64,000 nt of DNA, from positions 124,001 through 188,000 of the forward strand of contig NZ_FNUY01000004.1 of NCBI RefSeq assembly GCF_900108245.1. Direction: 5' to 3'. The translations under genes were made by a program, and so were the position numbers. Below the pieces are notes generated by a model. It had not been told where the DNA came from and did no database searches. It saw only the letters and a list, made by a program, of their open reading frames with translations. The DNA comes from Allobosea lathyri. Its GTDB lineage: Bacteria > Pseudomonadota > Alphaproteobacteria > Rhizobiales > Beijerinckiaceae. Below are positions 8,049 through 17,590 of the stretch, piece by piece; position 1 is the stretch's first letter; each line of letters opens with the position of its first letter.

Positions 8049-9050
8049 ATGTCCGAGCTGGACGATATCCGCAGTTTCATCGCCGTCGTCGAGACCGGCG
8101 GTTTCGGGCGCGCGGGCAGGAGCCTGGGCCTGGCGAAGTCCATCGTCAGCCGGCGCGTCTCGCGGCTGGAGGCCGATCTCGGCACGCGCCTCCTGAGCCG
8201 GACCACGCGCGGGGTCAGCCCGACCGAGGCCGGCCTCGAATTCAAGGCGCGGGGCGAGCGCATCCTGGCGGAACTCGTCGAAGCCCGCGAATCCGTGGCG
8301 CAGCAGGCCGGCGGCGTGGCCGGGCGCCTGCGCCTGTCGATGCCGCTGACCTTCGGCATCCGCCATGTCGCCCCGCTGCTTGGCGAACTCGCGCGCCAGC
8401 ACCCCAGGCTCGAGATCGATGTCGAGGCCAGCGACCGCTATGTCGACCTGATCGGCGAGCGCTTCGACGCGGCGATCAGGATCGGCACCCTCAAGGATTC
8501 CAGCCTCGTGGCGCGCAAGATCGCGCCCGTCCATGGCGCCGTGCTGGCGAGCCCCGATTACTTCGCGCGCAAGGGGCGCCCAACCTCCCCGCTCGAACTG
8601 ACGGAGCATGACTGCCTGCTCTACACCGGCACCGCCGTTCCCGATTGGACCTTCCGCATCGGCAAGCGCTGGGTGCCGGTGCGGCCATCGGGCCGCATGC
8701 GTTCCGACAGTGGCGAGACATTGCTGGAATGGGCTGCAGCAGGACTGGGCATCGCTGTCCTGCCGACCTTCATCGCTTCCGACGCGATCCGCGACGGCAC
8801 CGTCGAACATCTCCTGTGGGACTTCCCGATGCCGACGCAAGCACTCTATGTCGTACGCCCTCCCGGCGCCTATGTGCCCGGCAAGGTCCGGGTCCTGATC
8901 GACCTGCTGGTCGAGCGCTTCGGCAGCACGCCCTATTGGGACCCCTGCCAGCTCGCAGCGAAAGCTCAAGGCATATCGCTGGGCCATACCGCCGATGCCG
9001 ATGATGACGCGGACATCGAGGCCGACGCAATGGACCATCAGCCGGCGTGA
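8049..9050 (+). CDS. LysR family transcriptional regulator
   Basis: 333 residues. The N-terminal winged helix-turn-helix (MSELDDIRSFIAVVETGGFG... AKSIVSRRVSRLEADLGTRL) is typical of LysR proteins, and the rest is the periplasmic-binding-like effector domain. It most resembles the subgroup that represses quinone and drug-resistance oxidoreductases. AGAGGA lies 7 bp before the ATG at 8049, favouring it over 8013, which lies inside the dyad. Divergent from azoR, which it presumably controls together with itself. Confidence 0.93.
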   Translation: MSELDDIRSFIAVVETGGFGRAGRSLGLAKSIVSRRVSRLEADLGTRLLSRTTRGVSPTEAGLEFKARGERILAELVEARESVAQQAGGVAGRLRLSMPLTFGIRHVAPLLGELARQHPRLEIDVEASDRYVDLIGERFDAAIRIGTLKDSSLVARKIAPVHGAVLASPDYFARKGRPTSPLELTEHDCLLYTGTAVPDWTFRIGKRWVPVRPSGRMRSDSGETLLEWAAAGLGIAVLPTFIASDAIRDGTVEHLLWDFPMPTQALYVVRPPGAYVPGKVRVLIDLLVERFGSTPYWDPCQLAAKAQGISLGHTADADDDADIEADAMDHQPA

Positions 9051-9128
9051 TCTCAGGCATCACGCGATTTCGCGTGGCTTTTCGCCGCCCGCAGGCCAGT
9101 CTGCGCCGCGTCGAACATGGAGATCGCG

Positions 9129-9737
9129 ATGCTGCTCGTCGGAATGCTGGATAGCCCCTATGTCCGCCGCGCGGCGATCACAGGTACCCTGCTGGAGCTG
9201 GAGTTCGAGCACCGCTCAGTCTCCGTCTTCCGGCACATGGATGAGTTCAGGGCGATCAACCCGCTGATCAAGGCCCCCTCCCTCGTTTGCGACGATGGCG
9301 TCGTGATCAGCGAATCGCTCCTGATCATCCAGCATTTCGAGGATGTCGCGGGCCGATCCTTACGTCCGCTGGAGCCCGGCGCACGCAACCGCGACCTCGG
9401 CCTGACCGGCATCGGCATCGTCACCGCCGACAAGGCCGTCTCGGTCGAATACGAGCGCAAGCGTCCCGAAGCGCAACGCTACGCGCCCTGGCAGGAACGC
9501 ATCGTCACGCAGCTCCATACCGCGCTCGGCCTGCTCGATGCTGCCGCGACGCGTGGCGAATTGACCTCAGGCCCGGAGCTGCAGCCCTGCGATATCGCGG
9601 CGGCGGTCGCCTGGGGCTTCTGCCGCTTCACGATCCCGGAATTCGTGCCCGAGGACCGTTGGCCGGCGCTGGCAGCCCAGGCGCGTGCCTGCGAGGCACT
9701 CGATGTCTTTAAGGCATGGCCGATCGACCGCGAGTAG
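9129..9737 (+). CDS. Glutathione S-transferase family protein
   Basis: About 202 residues. The N-terminal thioredoxin-like domain is recognisable from MLLVGMLDSPYVRRAAITG, a cis-proline region NPLIKAPSLV, and ISESLLIIQHF, the glutathione gamma-glutamyl contact (usually ES). The C-terminal half is the all-helical domain ending in a family-like CEALDVFKAW. It probably conjugates or reduces with glutathione; the substrate is unknown. The ATG at 9129 has GGAG 6 bp upstream; an ATG at 9117 would add four residues. It follows the LysR gene on the same strand, 78 bp away. Confidence 0.88.
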   Translation: MLLVGMLDSPYVRRAAITGTLLELEFEHRSVSVFRHMDEFRAINPLIKAPSLVCDDGVVISESLLIIQHFEDVAGRSLRPLEPGARNRDLGLTGIGIVTADKAVSVEYERKRPEAQRYAPWQERIVTQLHTALGLLDAAATRGELTSGPELQPCDIAAAVAWGFCRFTIPEFVPEDRWPALAAQARACEALDVFKAWPIDRE

Positions 9738-9766
9738 CGGCCGGCTCTCGGCGAAGGGCACCTGCT

Positions 9767-11584
9767 CTAGTTCTGGACGAAATTCGTCGGCAGGGAGCGC
9801 ACGGCCGGTCCGCTGAACGAGCCGACCTTGGCGTCGCTGGGATCGGCATGGCTGAAGCCGAGAGCGGCAGCGGGGCTTGGGCCCTGGATCGGCGACGCGG
9901 CCGGAACAGTTGTCTTGGAGCGGGCGGTCGCAACCGTGACCGGCCTGTCCGGCGAGCGTGTGGTCCGCGACACCGCAGCAAATAGCGAGTCGAGCCCGGA
10001 ACGGTCGGCCTCATAGGCTGCAACATCAGGCGCAGGCGCCGGAACGGGCATCGAACGGCCACGCGCACTCGCCACGGCGGTCATACCACCATCGCGAGGC
10101 CTGATCGGCGGCATCGGGTGGTTGACCGCGACGAGGCGGCCTTCCGGCACGGCCGATTGCTGGTTGGCGACGTCGTTGGAACCGCGCAGCGCCACGCCTG
10201 CAAGACTTGCGAAGGCCGCCGGGCGCGCCGGCGGCAGCGGCGCATTGGTGGGCTTTCCGGCAACGACGGAATCAATCAGCGCGACGATCTGGTCGGGCCG
10301 GCGCGGCGGCAGCGAGGCCAGGACCAGCCTCTGGTCTGAACTCAGAGCAGGCTGCGGCGCGAAGGCGAGAGCCCCGCCCGGACCGGGCAGAGCCGCGACC
10401 TGCACGGCGGCGCCTGCGTCGCCCGGCTGCTGCGGCAGGGTCAGGCCACGCGGCCGCGCCAGCGGCACGGGCGCATCGATCAGCTTGGGCCGGTTGTCCT
10501 CGGGCACAGGCACGGGCGCCGGCGTCGGTGCAACGGCGACAGCAGCGGCCGGAGCTTCCTGCGGTTGCGCCTGACGTGGCGCAAGACGTTCGGAGCGCTC
10601 GCGCGTAAGCGCACGCGCCGTCGGCTCCGGAGGCGCAGAGGCGACCGCGAAGCGACCACCATCAGACGCGTTGCTGTCGGAATAGCCGCTATTGTTGTTG
10701 GCATAGGCCATGACCGTCGGCTGCGGCTTGGGCGCGCCACGGCGTCCGCGCGTGGGACGGGCATCGGCTTCTTCGTCGTCGCCGCCGAAGAGCGAGGCCC
10801 ACAGGCTCTTGCGACCGGACGCCATGACGGCGCCCTCGTCACTCTCGGCTGAGGCATAGCCCATCACCGAGCCACCGCTGGAAATGACCTCGGCCATGGC
10901 GACGTCGTAGCCGCTGAGCGGCTTGCCGTCGGCGGGCAGATGGACCGTCTTCTCGTCGGGGAAGAGGCGCACCAGCTGGTCGCGCGTCATGCGCGGCCAG
11001 GAGCGCACGGAACCAGCATCGAGATGGACGAAAGGGGTATGCGCGCCGGGATAAAAACCGACGCCGCCGCGCTGGAGCCGCATTCCGGCCTCGCGGATGC
11101 GGGCGGTCGGCGTATCCGGCAAATAGAAGTCCATTGCCTTGCCGAGCATATGCTGGCTGTTCTTGGCGACGGCGCGCGAGCGACGGCGCAGCATCGAATT
11201 GGTGCCGGGCGAGCGATAGGCGGACACGACATGGAAGGGCTGTTCCGAGCCAACCGTCCGCTGCACCTCCCACGCGACATCGAACAGGCGCGGATCCATG
11301 CGGATCGGCTCGTCGGTGCGCCAGTCGCGCAGGGCCCAGTTCAGCTTCTCCAGGCCCTCCGACACATAGCGCCCGTCGCGCTTGAAGGTGACTGTCGTCT
11401 CCTCCTTGGTGTGCATGTGCTTGATGGTGATGGTGCGGGTGTCACCGTTGGCGACGGCATCCTGAGTGCCGCGCACGCCGAGCAGAAGCGCGACCACAGC
11501 AGCGCCCAGCGCCACACTGCGCTTCAGAACGGGCTTCGAGCAGAACGGCAGCCGTCCTGAAAGCGTGGCGTTTAACCTGACCAA
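9767..11584 (-). CDS. DUF882 (YcbK-like) M15-type peptidase with long C-terminal tail
   Basis: 605 residues. A signal or anchor helix at about 20-45 is followed by the DUF882/peptidase M15-like domain to about residue 215: HVVSAYRSPGTNSMLRR, SQHMLGKAMDFYLPD (the SxHxxGxAxD zinc motif) and PFVHLDAG. The family is predicted to cut peptidoglycan side chains. The remaining 390 residues are alanine- and proline-rich low complexity, repeating short SALPPARP-like segments, much longer than in typical YcbK (about 180 residues), and may span the periplasm. It lies downstream of an L,D-transpeptidase on the same strand, suggesting joint wall remodelling. The function of the tail is unknown. Confidence 0.85.
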   Translation of the reverse strand: MVRLNATLSGRLPFCSKPVLKRSVALGAAVVALLLGVRGTQDAVANGDTRTITIKHMHTKEETTVTFKRDGRYVSEGLEKLNWALRDWRTDEPIRMDPRLFDVAWEVQRTVGSEQPFHVVSAYRSPGTNSMLRRRSRAVAKNSQHMLGKAMDFYLPDTPTARIREAGMRLQRGGVGFYPGAHTPFVHLDAGSVRSWPRMTRDQLVRLFPDEKTVHLPADGKPLSGYDVAMAEVISSGGSVMGYASAESDEGAVMASGRKSLWASLFGGDDEEADARPTRGRRGAPKPQPTVMAYANNNSGYSDSNASDGGRFAVASAPPEPTARALTRERSERLAPRQAQPQEAPAAAVAVAPTPAPVPVPEDNRPKLIDAPVPLARPRGLTLPQQPGDAGAAVQVAALPGPGGALAFAPQPALSSDQRLVLASLPPRRPDQIVALIDSVVAGKPTNAPLPPARPAAFASLAGVALRGSNDVANQQSAVPEGRLVAVNHPMPPIRPRDGGMTAVASARGRSMPVPAPAPDVAAYEADRSGLDSLFAAVSRTTRSPDRPVTVATARSKTTVPAASPIQGPSPAAALGFSHADPSDAKVGSFSGPAVRSLPTNFVQN

Positions 11585-11738
11585 TCTGCCTGACCCGTCT
11601 CGATGTCACCGCCGACGCGGCGCGATGAACGTGAACGAACAGTTGCGGAGAAGCGTTAACGATTAGTTAGCAAGCCGGCAATCGGGCCGCCATGACTTTG
11701 TCGGCCGAGAGCTGGCTAACGGCAGATCGTGGCGAAAC

Positions 11739-11762
11739 CGTGCCCGCGGTGTCGCGGGCACG
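11739..11762 (-). terminator. Hairpin after the L,D-transpeptidase gene
   Basis: A perfect 10 bp stem, CGTGCCCGCG (11739-11748) with CGCGGGCACG (11753-11762) and a 4-base loop, lies 4 bp past the stop of the gene at 11766. The following tract on that strand (GGTTTCG) is only weakly T-rich. Confidence 0.5.
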
Positions 11763-11765
11763 TCT

Positions 11766-13754
11766 TCAGCCGCGCTGCTCCAGTGCCTGACGGACCAGTC
11801 GATGGAAGCCGTAGAGGTCGTCGAAGATCGTCAGGCGGCCGTCCGCGCCGATGACATGGGTGTTGTAGACAAGGTGGATCGGGATCGGCTCCGGCAGCCT
11901 GATCGTCCGCTCGCCCGAGCCGATCAATCGCTTCAGGCGCTCATGCGTCCATTCCGGGCCGAGCACCTGGTCGGCCAGCAGGAAGGGGTTGTCCACGCGC
12001 ACGCAGCCATGGCTGAAAGCCCGCTTGTCGGCGCTGAAGAGCCGGCGATTGGGCGTGTCATGCAGATAGACCGCATGATCGTTGGGGAACATGAACTTGA
12101 TCCAGCCGAGCGCGTTGCGTTCGCCCGGCGGCTGGCGCACCGAGATATTGCTGCCCCGCCGCGTCACGACATAGCCGCGCTTGGCGGCGTAGTCGGGATC
12201 GGCCGCGAGGCCGGGCAGGAACTCCTTCTTCAGGATCGAAGGCGGCACGAACCAGGACGGATTGACGACGACGTGGTCCATCTTGTGCGAGAAGATCGGC
12301 GTCGCGGATTCCGGCTTGCCGACGATGGCGCGGGCCTGATGCACCAGCTTGCCGTCGCGGAATACACGAACCTGGAACTCCGGCACATTGACCATGATGT
12401 GGCTCGCGCCGAGATCGGGCGGCAGCCAGCGCCAGCGTTCCATCTGCGCGATGATGTCCTGCTCGCCGCGCGCCGTGGCGGGCGTGCCGAGCGCGGCCAG
12501 CGTCTGGGCGCTCAGGATGCCGTTCGCGCGCAGGCCCGCCTGCTTCTGGAATTCGGCAAGCGCGGTTGCCGTCGAGCGGTCGAATACCGGCTCCTCCGAC
12601 GGGCCGAGCCCAAGCCGGGCGCGCACCAGCGGCACGCGCTCGTCGCGCATGCCGAGCTTCAGCGCCGGCCCTGCGGGGATGCGAACCAGCGGCGTGTCGT
12701 CCAGATGCTCGCGCAGTTCCACGAGCTTGACCTTGAGCCGGCGATAGCCCTCATGCGGTGGATTATATGAGGCCAGCATCGCACCGGCATCGGTCGCGCC
12801 CGCCAGTTCCGAAAGCACTTCGGTGGCCGAGGGCAGATAGAGCGTCGGCGTCAGGTTCTTCGACAGCCGGCGCGGATCGATGCGGCCGCCACGCGCGTCG
12901 CGAGCGTAGAGCACGGCCAGCGCCGACAGCCTGACATCGGCCTCGGCGAGGCGGCCCTTGTCGCTCGCCTCGAACACCGGCAGCGGATAATCCGTCGGCC
13001 GCAAGCCATCCTCACGAGCCCGGCTGAGCTGCGCGACCAGACGCTTGCCCGCCTCGCTCCAGCCCTTGCCGTCGATCCAGAAGGGCCGGTTCTCATTGGC
13101 CTGATAGGCGGCCAGAACATCGTTTCGCTCGCGCTCGCCCAGGCGCGGCAGCGCCAGCGCCTCAGGAGCATACGTCGCGATATCCGCGGCGAATTCGGAG
13201 CCCGGCGGCAGCTCGATCACGACTTTCGGGATTTCGGGCAACGGCACGAGCGGCTCGGCCGCGCGCAAGGGTTCGGGCTGAGGTGCGACTTGCTCAGGTC
13301 CGGCCTGCTCAGGCTCAACCTGCTGAGGCTCGGCTTGCGGCTTGACGACAGGAACGAGCGCCGGGTCGGCAGGCGGCAGCTCGACATCGGGAATGTCGAG
13401 CATGACGGGGCCGTCATCGACGCCGGGCGACGCCGGAGCAGTCGTGGCGCGCGTCGGCGGGACTTCGAGCGTCGAAAGCCCTCGTGGCGGCTGGCCGGAA
13501 GGCGAAACCGTGCCGGTCACCATCTCGGCGTCGGGAGCCGGCTCGGTCCGGGCGGTCGCCTCCGGCTGTCCGCGCAATTCCGGCAGCGCTGCGGGTTTCT
13601 CGCCTTCGAGAAGGATCAGAGCCGGCTGCTCGGGAAACGCGATCCCCAGCATCGGTTCGGTATTGCCGGAACTCTGCGCCAGGGCAGCAGCACTTCCCAG
13701 TGCCAGCGCCAAGACGGATGCGGAGGCCAGATTCGCCCATTGGCGACGACGCAT
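11766..13754 (-). CDS. L,D-transpeptidase, YcbB type
   Basis: 662 residues from the ATG at 13754, which opens a good signal peptide (MRRRQWANLASASVLALALG, cleavage near ALAQ). The first 200 residues after it are proline- and glutamate-rich. A scaffold domain, a peptidoglycan-binding motif around RARLGLGPSEEPVFDRST and then the YkuD catalytic domain follow, with the active-site HDTPNRRLFSADKRAF and SHGCVRVDNP (catalytic cysteine in HGCVR). The enzyme makes 3-3 crosslinks in peptidoglycan or ties proteins to it, as in E. coli LdtD. The open frame to 13835 lacks a signal sequence at its start and is rejected. Confidence 0.92.
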   Translation of the reverse strand: MRRRQWANLASASVLALALGSAAALAQSSGNTEPMLGIAFPEQPALILLEGEKPAALPELRGQPEATARTEPAPDAEMVTGTVSPSGQPPRGLSTLEVPPTRATTAPASPGVDDGPVMLDIPDVELPPADPALVPVVKPQAEPQQVEPEQAGPEQVAPQPEPLRAAEPLVPLPEIPKVVIELPPGSEFAADIATYAPEALALPRLGERERNDVLAAYQANENRPFWIDGKGWSEAGKRLVAQLSRAREDGLRPTDYPLPVFEASDKGRLAEADVRLSALAVLYARDARGGRIDPRRLSKNLTPTLYLPSATEVLSELAGATDAGAMLASYNPPHEGYRRLKVKLVELREHLDDTPLVRIPAGPALKLGMRDERVPLVRARLGLGPSEEPVFDRSTATALAEFQKQAGLRANGILSAQTLAALGTPATARGEQDIIAQMERWRWLPPDLGASHIMVNVPEFQVRVFRDGKLVHQARAIVGKPESATPIFSHKMDHVVVNPSWFVPPSILKKEFLPGLAADPDYAAKRGYVVTRRGSNISVRQPPGERNALGWIKFMFPNDHAVYLHDTPNRRLFSADKRAFSHGCVRVDNPFLLADQVLGPEWTHERLKRLIGSGERTIRLPEPIPIHLVYNTHVIGADGRLTIFDDLYGFHRLVRQALEQRG

Positions 13755-13861
13755 GGTCGCTATCCCTAAACTTTGCCGGATGTCCGCATTCCTGCGTGAA
13801 CCCGGCTGCTTCGACAAGATGCGGCGGCGCAACAACCACCTGCATTCGACCCCTGCGGCGC

Positions 13862-15355
13862 TTATGCCGCGTCGGAATCCTCGGAGGTGGGTTCGCTCTC
13901 CATCAGCCCGTAATCCTTGAGCTTGCGGTAGAGCGTCGAGCGGCCGATGCCGAGCTTGCGCGAGACCTCGGACATGTGTCCGCGGTAGTGCGCCAGCGCG
14001 AATGTGATGATCTCGCGCTCCAGCTCTTCGAGCTTTCGCATGTCGGAGCCCTCGAGGAGTTCCAGCGCATTGGGATCGCGCACCGGCATCTGGATGATGC
14101 GCGGCGTGTCGTCGCGCGGCTCGGAGCGTGAGAAGGAAGCCGGCGCGGGCGGTATGCGGATGTCGAACCCGTCCATCTGCGCCGCGATCTGCGGGAATTC
14201 GGCGATGGTCAGCTCATCACCATCAGCCAGAACGACCGCGCGGAACATCGCGTTTTCGAGCTGGCGGACATTGCCCGGCCAGTCATAGTCGCTGAGCAGG
14301 CCAAGCGTTTCCGGGGCGATGCCGCGCAGCTTCTTGCCCTCCTCGGCCGCAAAACGCGCCAGAAATCCCCGCGCGAGATCGGCGATGTCCTCGCGGCGCT
14401 GGCGCAGCGGCGGCAGCGTGATCGGGAAGACGTTGAGGCGGTAGTACAGATCCTCGCGGAAAGCGCCCTGCTTCACCTGCTCGAGCAGGCTCTTGTTGGT
14501 GGCGGAGATGATGCGGATGTCGACGCGCACCGACTTCTTGCCGCCGACCGGGTCGACCTCACCCTCCTGGATCGCGCGCAACAGCTTGACCTGCGCGTCG
14601 AGAGGCAATTCGCCGACCTCGTCGAGGAAGAGCGTGCCGCCATTGGCCTCGACGAACTTGCCGACATGGCGCTCGGTCGCTCCCGTGAAAGCGCCCTTCT
14701 CATGGCCGAACAGGATCGATTCGACCAGATTATGCGGGATCGCGCCGCAATTGACGGTGACGAAGGGCTTGCCCTTGCGGTCGCTGGAACCCTGTATGGC
14801 GCGCGCGAGCACCTCCTTGCCGACGCCGGATTCGCCCTCGACCAGGATCGGGATATTGGACTTCGCGGCGCGCTCCGACAGGCGTACCACGCGCGCCATG
14901 TCGGCACTCTTGGTGGCGAGGTCGCGGAAGCCGAGCGTGTTCGAGACACGGCGCTTGATATGGCGCAATTCGTGTTCGAGAGCGCCGAGCTTCAGCGCGT
15001 TCTTGATCGAGATCTGCAGGCGCTCGGCACCCACGGGCTTGACCACGAAGTCGACCGCGCCGGCGCGCATCGCCGAGACCACGGTCTCGATCGAGCTATG
15101 CGCCGTCTGGACGATGACCGGCGTTTCCACGCCGCGCTCGCGCAGCGCCGCCAGAACGCCCATGCCGTCGAGCTCGGGCATGACGAGATCGAGCACAACG
15201 GCATCGAAACGCTCCCCCTCGCCCCCGCCGAGCAGTTTGACCGCCGCATCCCCGCTTTCGGCGGTGACGACATCATACCCGAATCGCTTGAGCATGGCGT
15301 CGAGCAGGCGGCGCTGGACGGGATCGTCATCGACGACGAGGACGGTGGCGGTCAT
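13862..15355 (-). CDS. Sigma-54-dependent response regulator (NtrC family)
   Basis: 497 residues with three parts. The receiver domain (1-120) has phospho-acceptor Asp56 in [12 protein letters not shown] and Lys106. The AAA+ domain has Walker A GESGVGKE at 174-181 and the sigma-54 contact loop GAFTGA at 221-226. A C-terminal Fis-type helix-turn-helix ends in [19 protein letters not shown]. It should activate sigma-54 promoters after phosphorylation. No sensor kinase is adjacent, so it is an orphan here. It sits directly upstream of the wall-enzyme genes on the same strand (108 bp), which makes them candidate targets, though co-transcription is also possible. Confidence 0.94.
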   Translation of the reverse strand: MTATVLVVDDDPVQRRLLDAMLKRFGYDVVTAESGDAAVKLLGGGEGERFDAVVLDLVMPELDGMGVLAALRERGVETPVIVQTAHSSIETVVSAMRAGAVDFVVKPVGAERLQISIKNALKLGALEHELRHIKRRVSNTLGFRDLATKSADMARVVRLSERAAKSNIPILVEGESGVGKEVLARAIQGSSDRKGKPFVTVNCGAIPHNLVESILFGHEKGAFTGATERHVGKFVEANGGTLFLDEVGELPLDAQVKLLRAIQEGEVDPVGGKKSVRVDIRIISATNKSLLEQVKQGAFREDLYYRLNVFPITLPPLRQRREDIADLARGFLARFAAEEGKKLRGIAPETLGLLSDYDWPGNVRQLENAMFRAVVLADGDELTIAEFPQIAAQMDGFDIRIPPAPASFSRSEPRDDTPRIIQMPVRDPNALELLEGSDMRKLEELEREIITFALAHYRGHMSEVSRKLGIGRSTLYRKLKDYGLMESEPTSEDSDAA

Positions 15356-15644
15356 GAAACCTCGAAGGCTTGGACAAAAGGCAGGGCAAGGCTGGGGGTA
15401 GGCTTGGCCATAGGCTTGGCAGTCGATCTGGCAATATGAAGAGAAAACACGCGCGACCCGGAATCACGTGTTCCGTTCTGGGGCATCCTCGGTCACAACG
15501 GTTAATCGGCGCTTAAGCGCGGCCGGATCGTCAGGCCTTGCGTCAGGCCTTGGATCGGCCGTCATGCGAGGCTCGACATTGATCGTGCGCTCTGCACCGC
15601 GCATATGGGAATGACTGTTCTTCAGCCTGTGGGATGTTTCAGAG

Positions 15645-17492
15645 ATGACCGTTGCGTTTGCAGGGATCACCGCGCGCGCCAGTGCGACCGAAAGCGCCGC
15701 GCGAACCGCCAAGGCGCTCGGCCCGCTGCCGGAATGGGATCTGAGCCACCTCTATCCGGGGATGGATTCAAGCGAGTTCAAGGGCGATCTCGAACGAGCG
15801 CTCACCGAAGCGCAGCGCTTCGCCGAGCTCTATCGCGGCAAGCTCGAAGCCATCGCCCAGCACGAGGATGCGAGCACCGTGCTGGCCGAGGCGGTGAGCT
15901 CCTACGAAGTGCTCAGCGATCTGCTTGGACGCATCGGCGCCTATGCCGGCCTCGTCTATTCCGGCGACACGACCGATCCGCAGCGCGCCAAATTCTACGG
16001 CGACACGCAGGACCGCCTGAACGCCGCCGTGACCGAGCTACTGTTCTTCGAGCTTGAGCTGAACCGCATCGACGCCGCCCTGTTGGCCGATATCGCAAGC
16101 CGCGCCCCGCTCTCGCACTGGAAGCCCTGGCTCACCGACCTCGCCAAGGACAAGCCCCACCAGCTCGAAGACCGGATCGAGGCGCTGTTCCACGAGAAGT
16201 CGATGACCGGCCAGGCCGCCTGGAACCGGCTGTTCGACGAGACCATCGCCTCGCTGCGCTTCAGGATCGACGGTGAGGAACTGACGCTGGAGCTGACCCT
16301 GAACCGGCTGCAGGATGCCGATGGCGCCGTGCGCAAGGCTGCCGCCGATGCGCTGGGCGAGGTTTTCCGCGGCCAGTTGCGCACTTTCGCGCTGATCACC
16401 AACACGCTCGCCAAGGACAAGGAGATCTCCGACCGCTGGCGAAAGTTCGTGGATGTCGCGGATTCCCGCCATCTCGCCAACAGAGTCGAACGCGAGGTCG
16501 TGGACGCTCTCGTTTCCGCGGTGCGCGCGGCCTATCCGCGGCTGTCGCATCGCTATTACAAGCTCAAGGCCCGCTGGTTCGGCCGCGAGCAGCTCGACTT
16601 CTGGGACCGCAACGCGCCACTGCCCCAGGTCGAGCAGCGCTCGATCCCCTGGACGGAGGCGCGCGACACCGTGCTTGGCGCCTATGATGCCTTCTCACCG
16701 GAGATGGCGGGCATAGCGCGGCGCTTCTTCGACGAGAAATGGATCGACGCGCCAGCCCGGCCCGGCAAGGCGCCCGGCGCCTTCGCGCATCCCACCGTCC
16801 CCTCCGCGCACCCCTATGTTCTGGTCAATTATCAGGGCAAGCCGCGGGATGTGATGACACTGGCCCACGAACTCGGCCATGGCGTGCATCAGGTACTGGC
16901 CGCGCCCAATGGAGCACTGATGGCGCCGACGCCCCTGACGCTGGCCGAGACCGCGAGCGTGTTCGGGGAGATGCTGACCTTCCGCAAGCTGCTCGACGGC
17001 ACCAGGGATGCAAAGCAGCGCAAGGCGATGCTGGCGGCCAAGGTCGAGGACATGATCAACACCGTCGTGCGCCAGATCGCGTTCTACACATTCGAACGCA
17101 AGGTGCATGAGGCCCGCAAGAATGGCGAGCTGACGGCTGAAGCACTGTGCGAACTCTGGATGAGCGTTCAGGCGGAGAGCCTGGGGCCGGCGATCAAGCT
17201 CGGCCCGGGCTACGAGCCGTTCTGGTGCTACATCCCGCACTTCATCCATTCGCCGTTCTACGTCTACGCCTACGCCTTCGGCGACTGCCTGGTGAACTCG
17301 CTCTACGGCGTCTACCAGAACTCGGCGGAGGGCTTTCAGGAGCGCTATTTCGCCCTGCTCTCGGCCGGCGGCACCAAGCATCACGCCGAGCTGCTCGCGC
17401 CCTTCGGCCTCGACGCGCGCGATCCCGCGTTCTGGCAGATCGGTCTGACGATGATCGAAGGCATGATCATCGAGCTGGAGGGGATGGAGTAG
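15645..17492 (+). CDS. pepF: M3 family oligoendopeptidase (PepF type)
   Basis: 615 residues. The zinc motif HELGH is at 408-412 in MTLAHELGHGVHQ, with the third ligand in the downstream ETASVFGEML. The N-terminal helical half includes the PepF hallmark GPLPEWDLSHLYPGM. These are cytoplasmic metallopeptidases that degrade oligopeptides of roughly 7-17 residues, recycling signal peptides and protein fragments. The start at 15645 gives a normal family length; residues before GPLPEW are variable, so a later start cannot be excluded. Upstream lies a 289 bp divergent intergenic region shared with the response regulator. Confidence 0.92.
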   Translation: MTVAFAGITARASATESAARTAKALGPLPEWDLSHLYPGMDSSEFKGDLERALTEAQRFAELYRGKLEAIAQHEDASTVLAEAVSSYEVLSDLLGRIGAYAGLVYSGDTTDPQRAKFYGDTQDRLNAAVTELLFFELELNRIDAALLADIASRAPLSHWKPWLTDLAKDKPHQLEDRIEALFHEKSMTGQAAWNRLFDETIASLRFRIDGEELTLELTLNRLQDADGAVRKAAADALGEVFRGQLRTFALITNTLAKDKEISDRWRKFVDVADSRHLANRVEREVVDALVSAVRAAYPRLSHRYYKLKARWFGREQLDFWDRNAPLPQVEQRSIPWTEARDTVLGAYDAFSPEMAGIARRFFDEKWIDAPARPGKAPGAFAHPTVPSAHPYVLVNYQGKPRDVMTLAHELGHGVHQVLAAPNGALMAPTPLTLAETASVFGEMLTFRKLLDGTRDAKQRKAMLAAKVEDMINTVVRQIAFYTFERKVHEARKNGELTAEALCELWMSVQAESLGPAIKLGPGYEPFWCYIPHFIHSPFYVYAYAFGDCLVNSLYGVYQNSAEGFQERYFALLSAGGTKHHAELLAPFGLDARDPAFWQIGLTMIEGMIIELEGME

Positions 17493-17503
17493 GCGGCCCA
17501 CAC

Positions 17504-17584
17504 GTCATGGTCGGGCTTGACCCGACCCTCTCGAAAACCAGCGCCCTCCGGTCATGAGATGGTCGGGTCAAGCCCGACCATGAC
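17504..17584. repeat. Perfect 24 bp inverted repeat between convergent genes
   Basis: The arms at 17504-17527 and 17561-17584 are exact reverse complements, each starting or ending with the core ATGGTCGGG, separated by 33 bp. It lies between the converging pepF and outer-membrane protein genes, where it could end transcription from both sides. The sequence type (GTCGGGCTTGACCCGAC) recalls dispersed intergenic palindromes of Hyphomicrobiales. Confidence 0.75.
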
Positions 17585-17590
17585 GGCGCC

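Noticed and set aside
7950..9038. Minus-strand frame of 362 codons opposite the LysR gene
   Set aside because: It mirrors a clear LysR gene; composition is typical of a GC-rich shadow frame.
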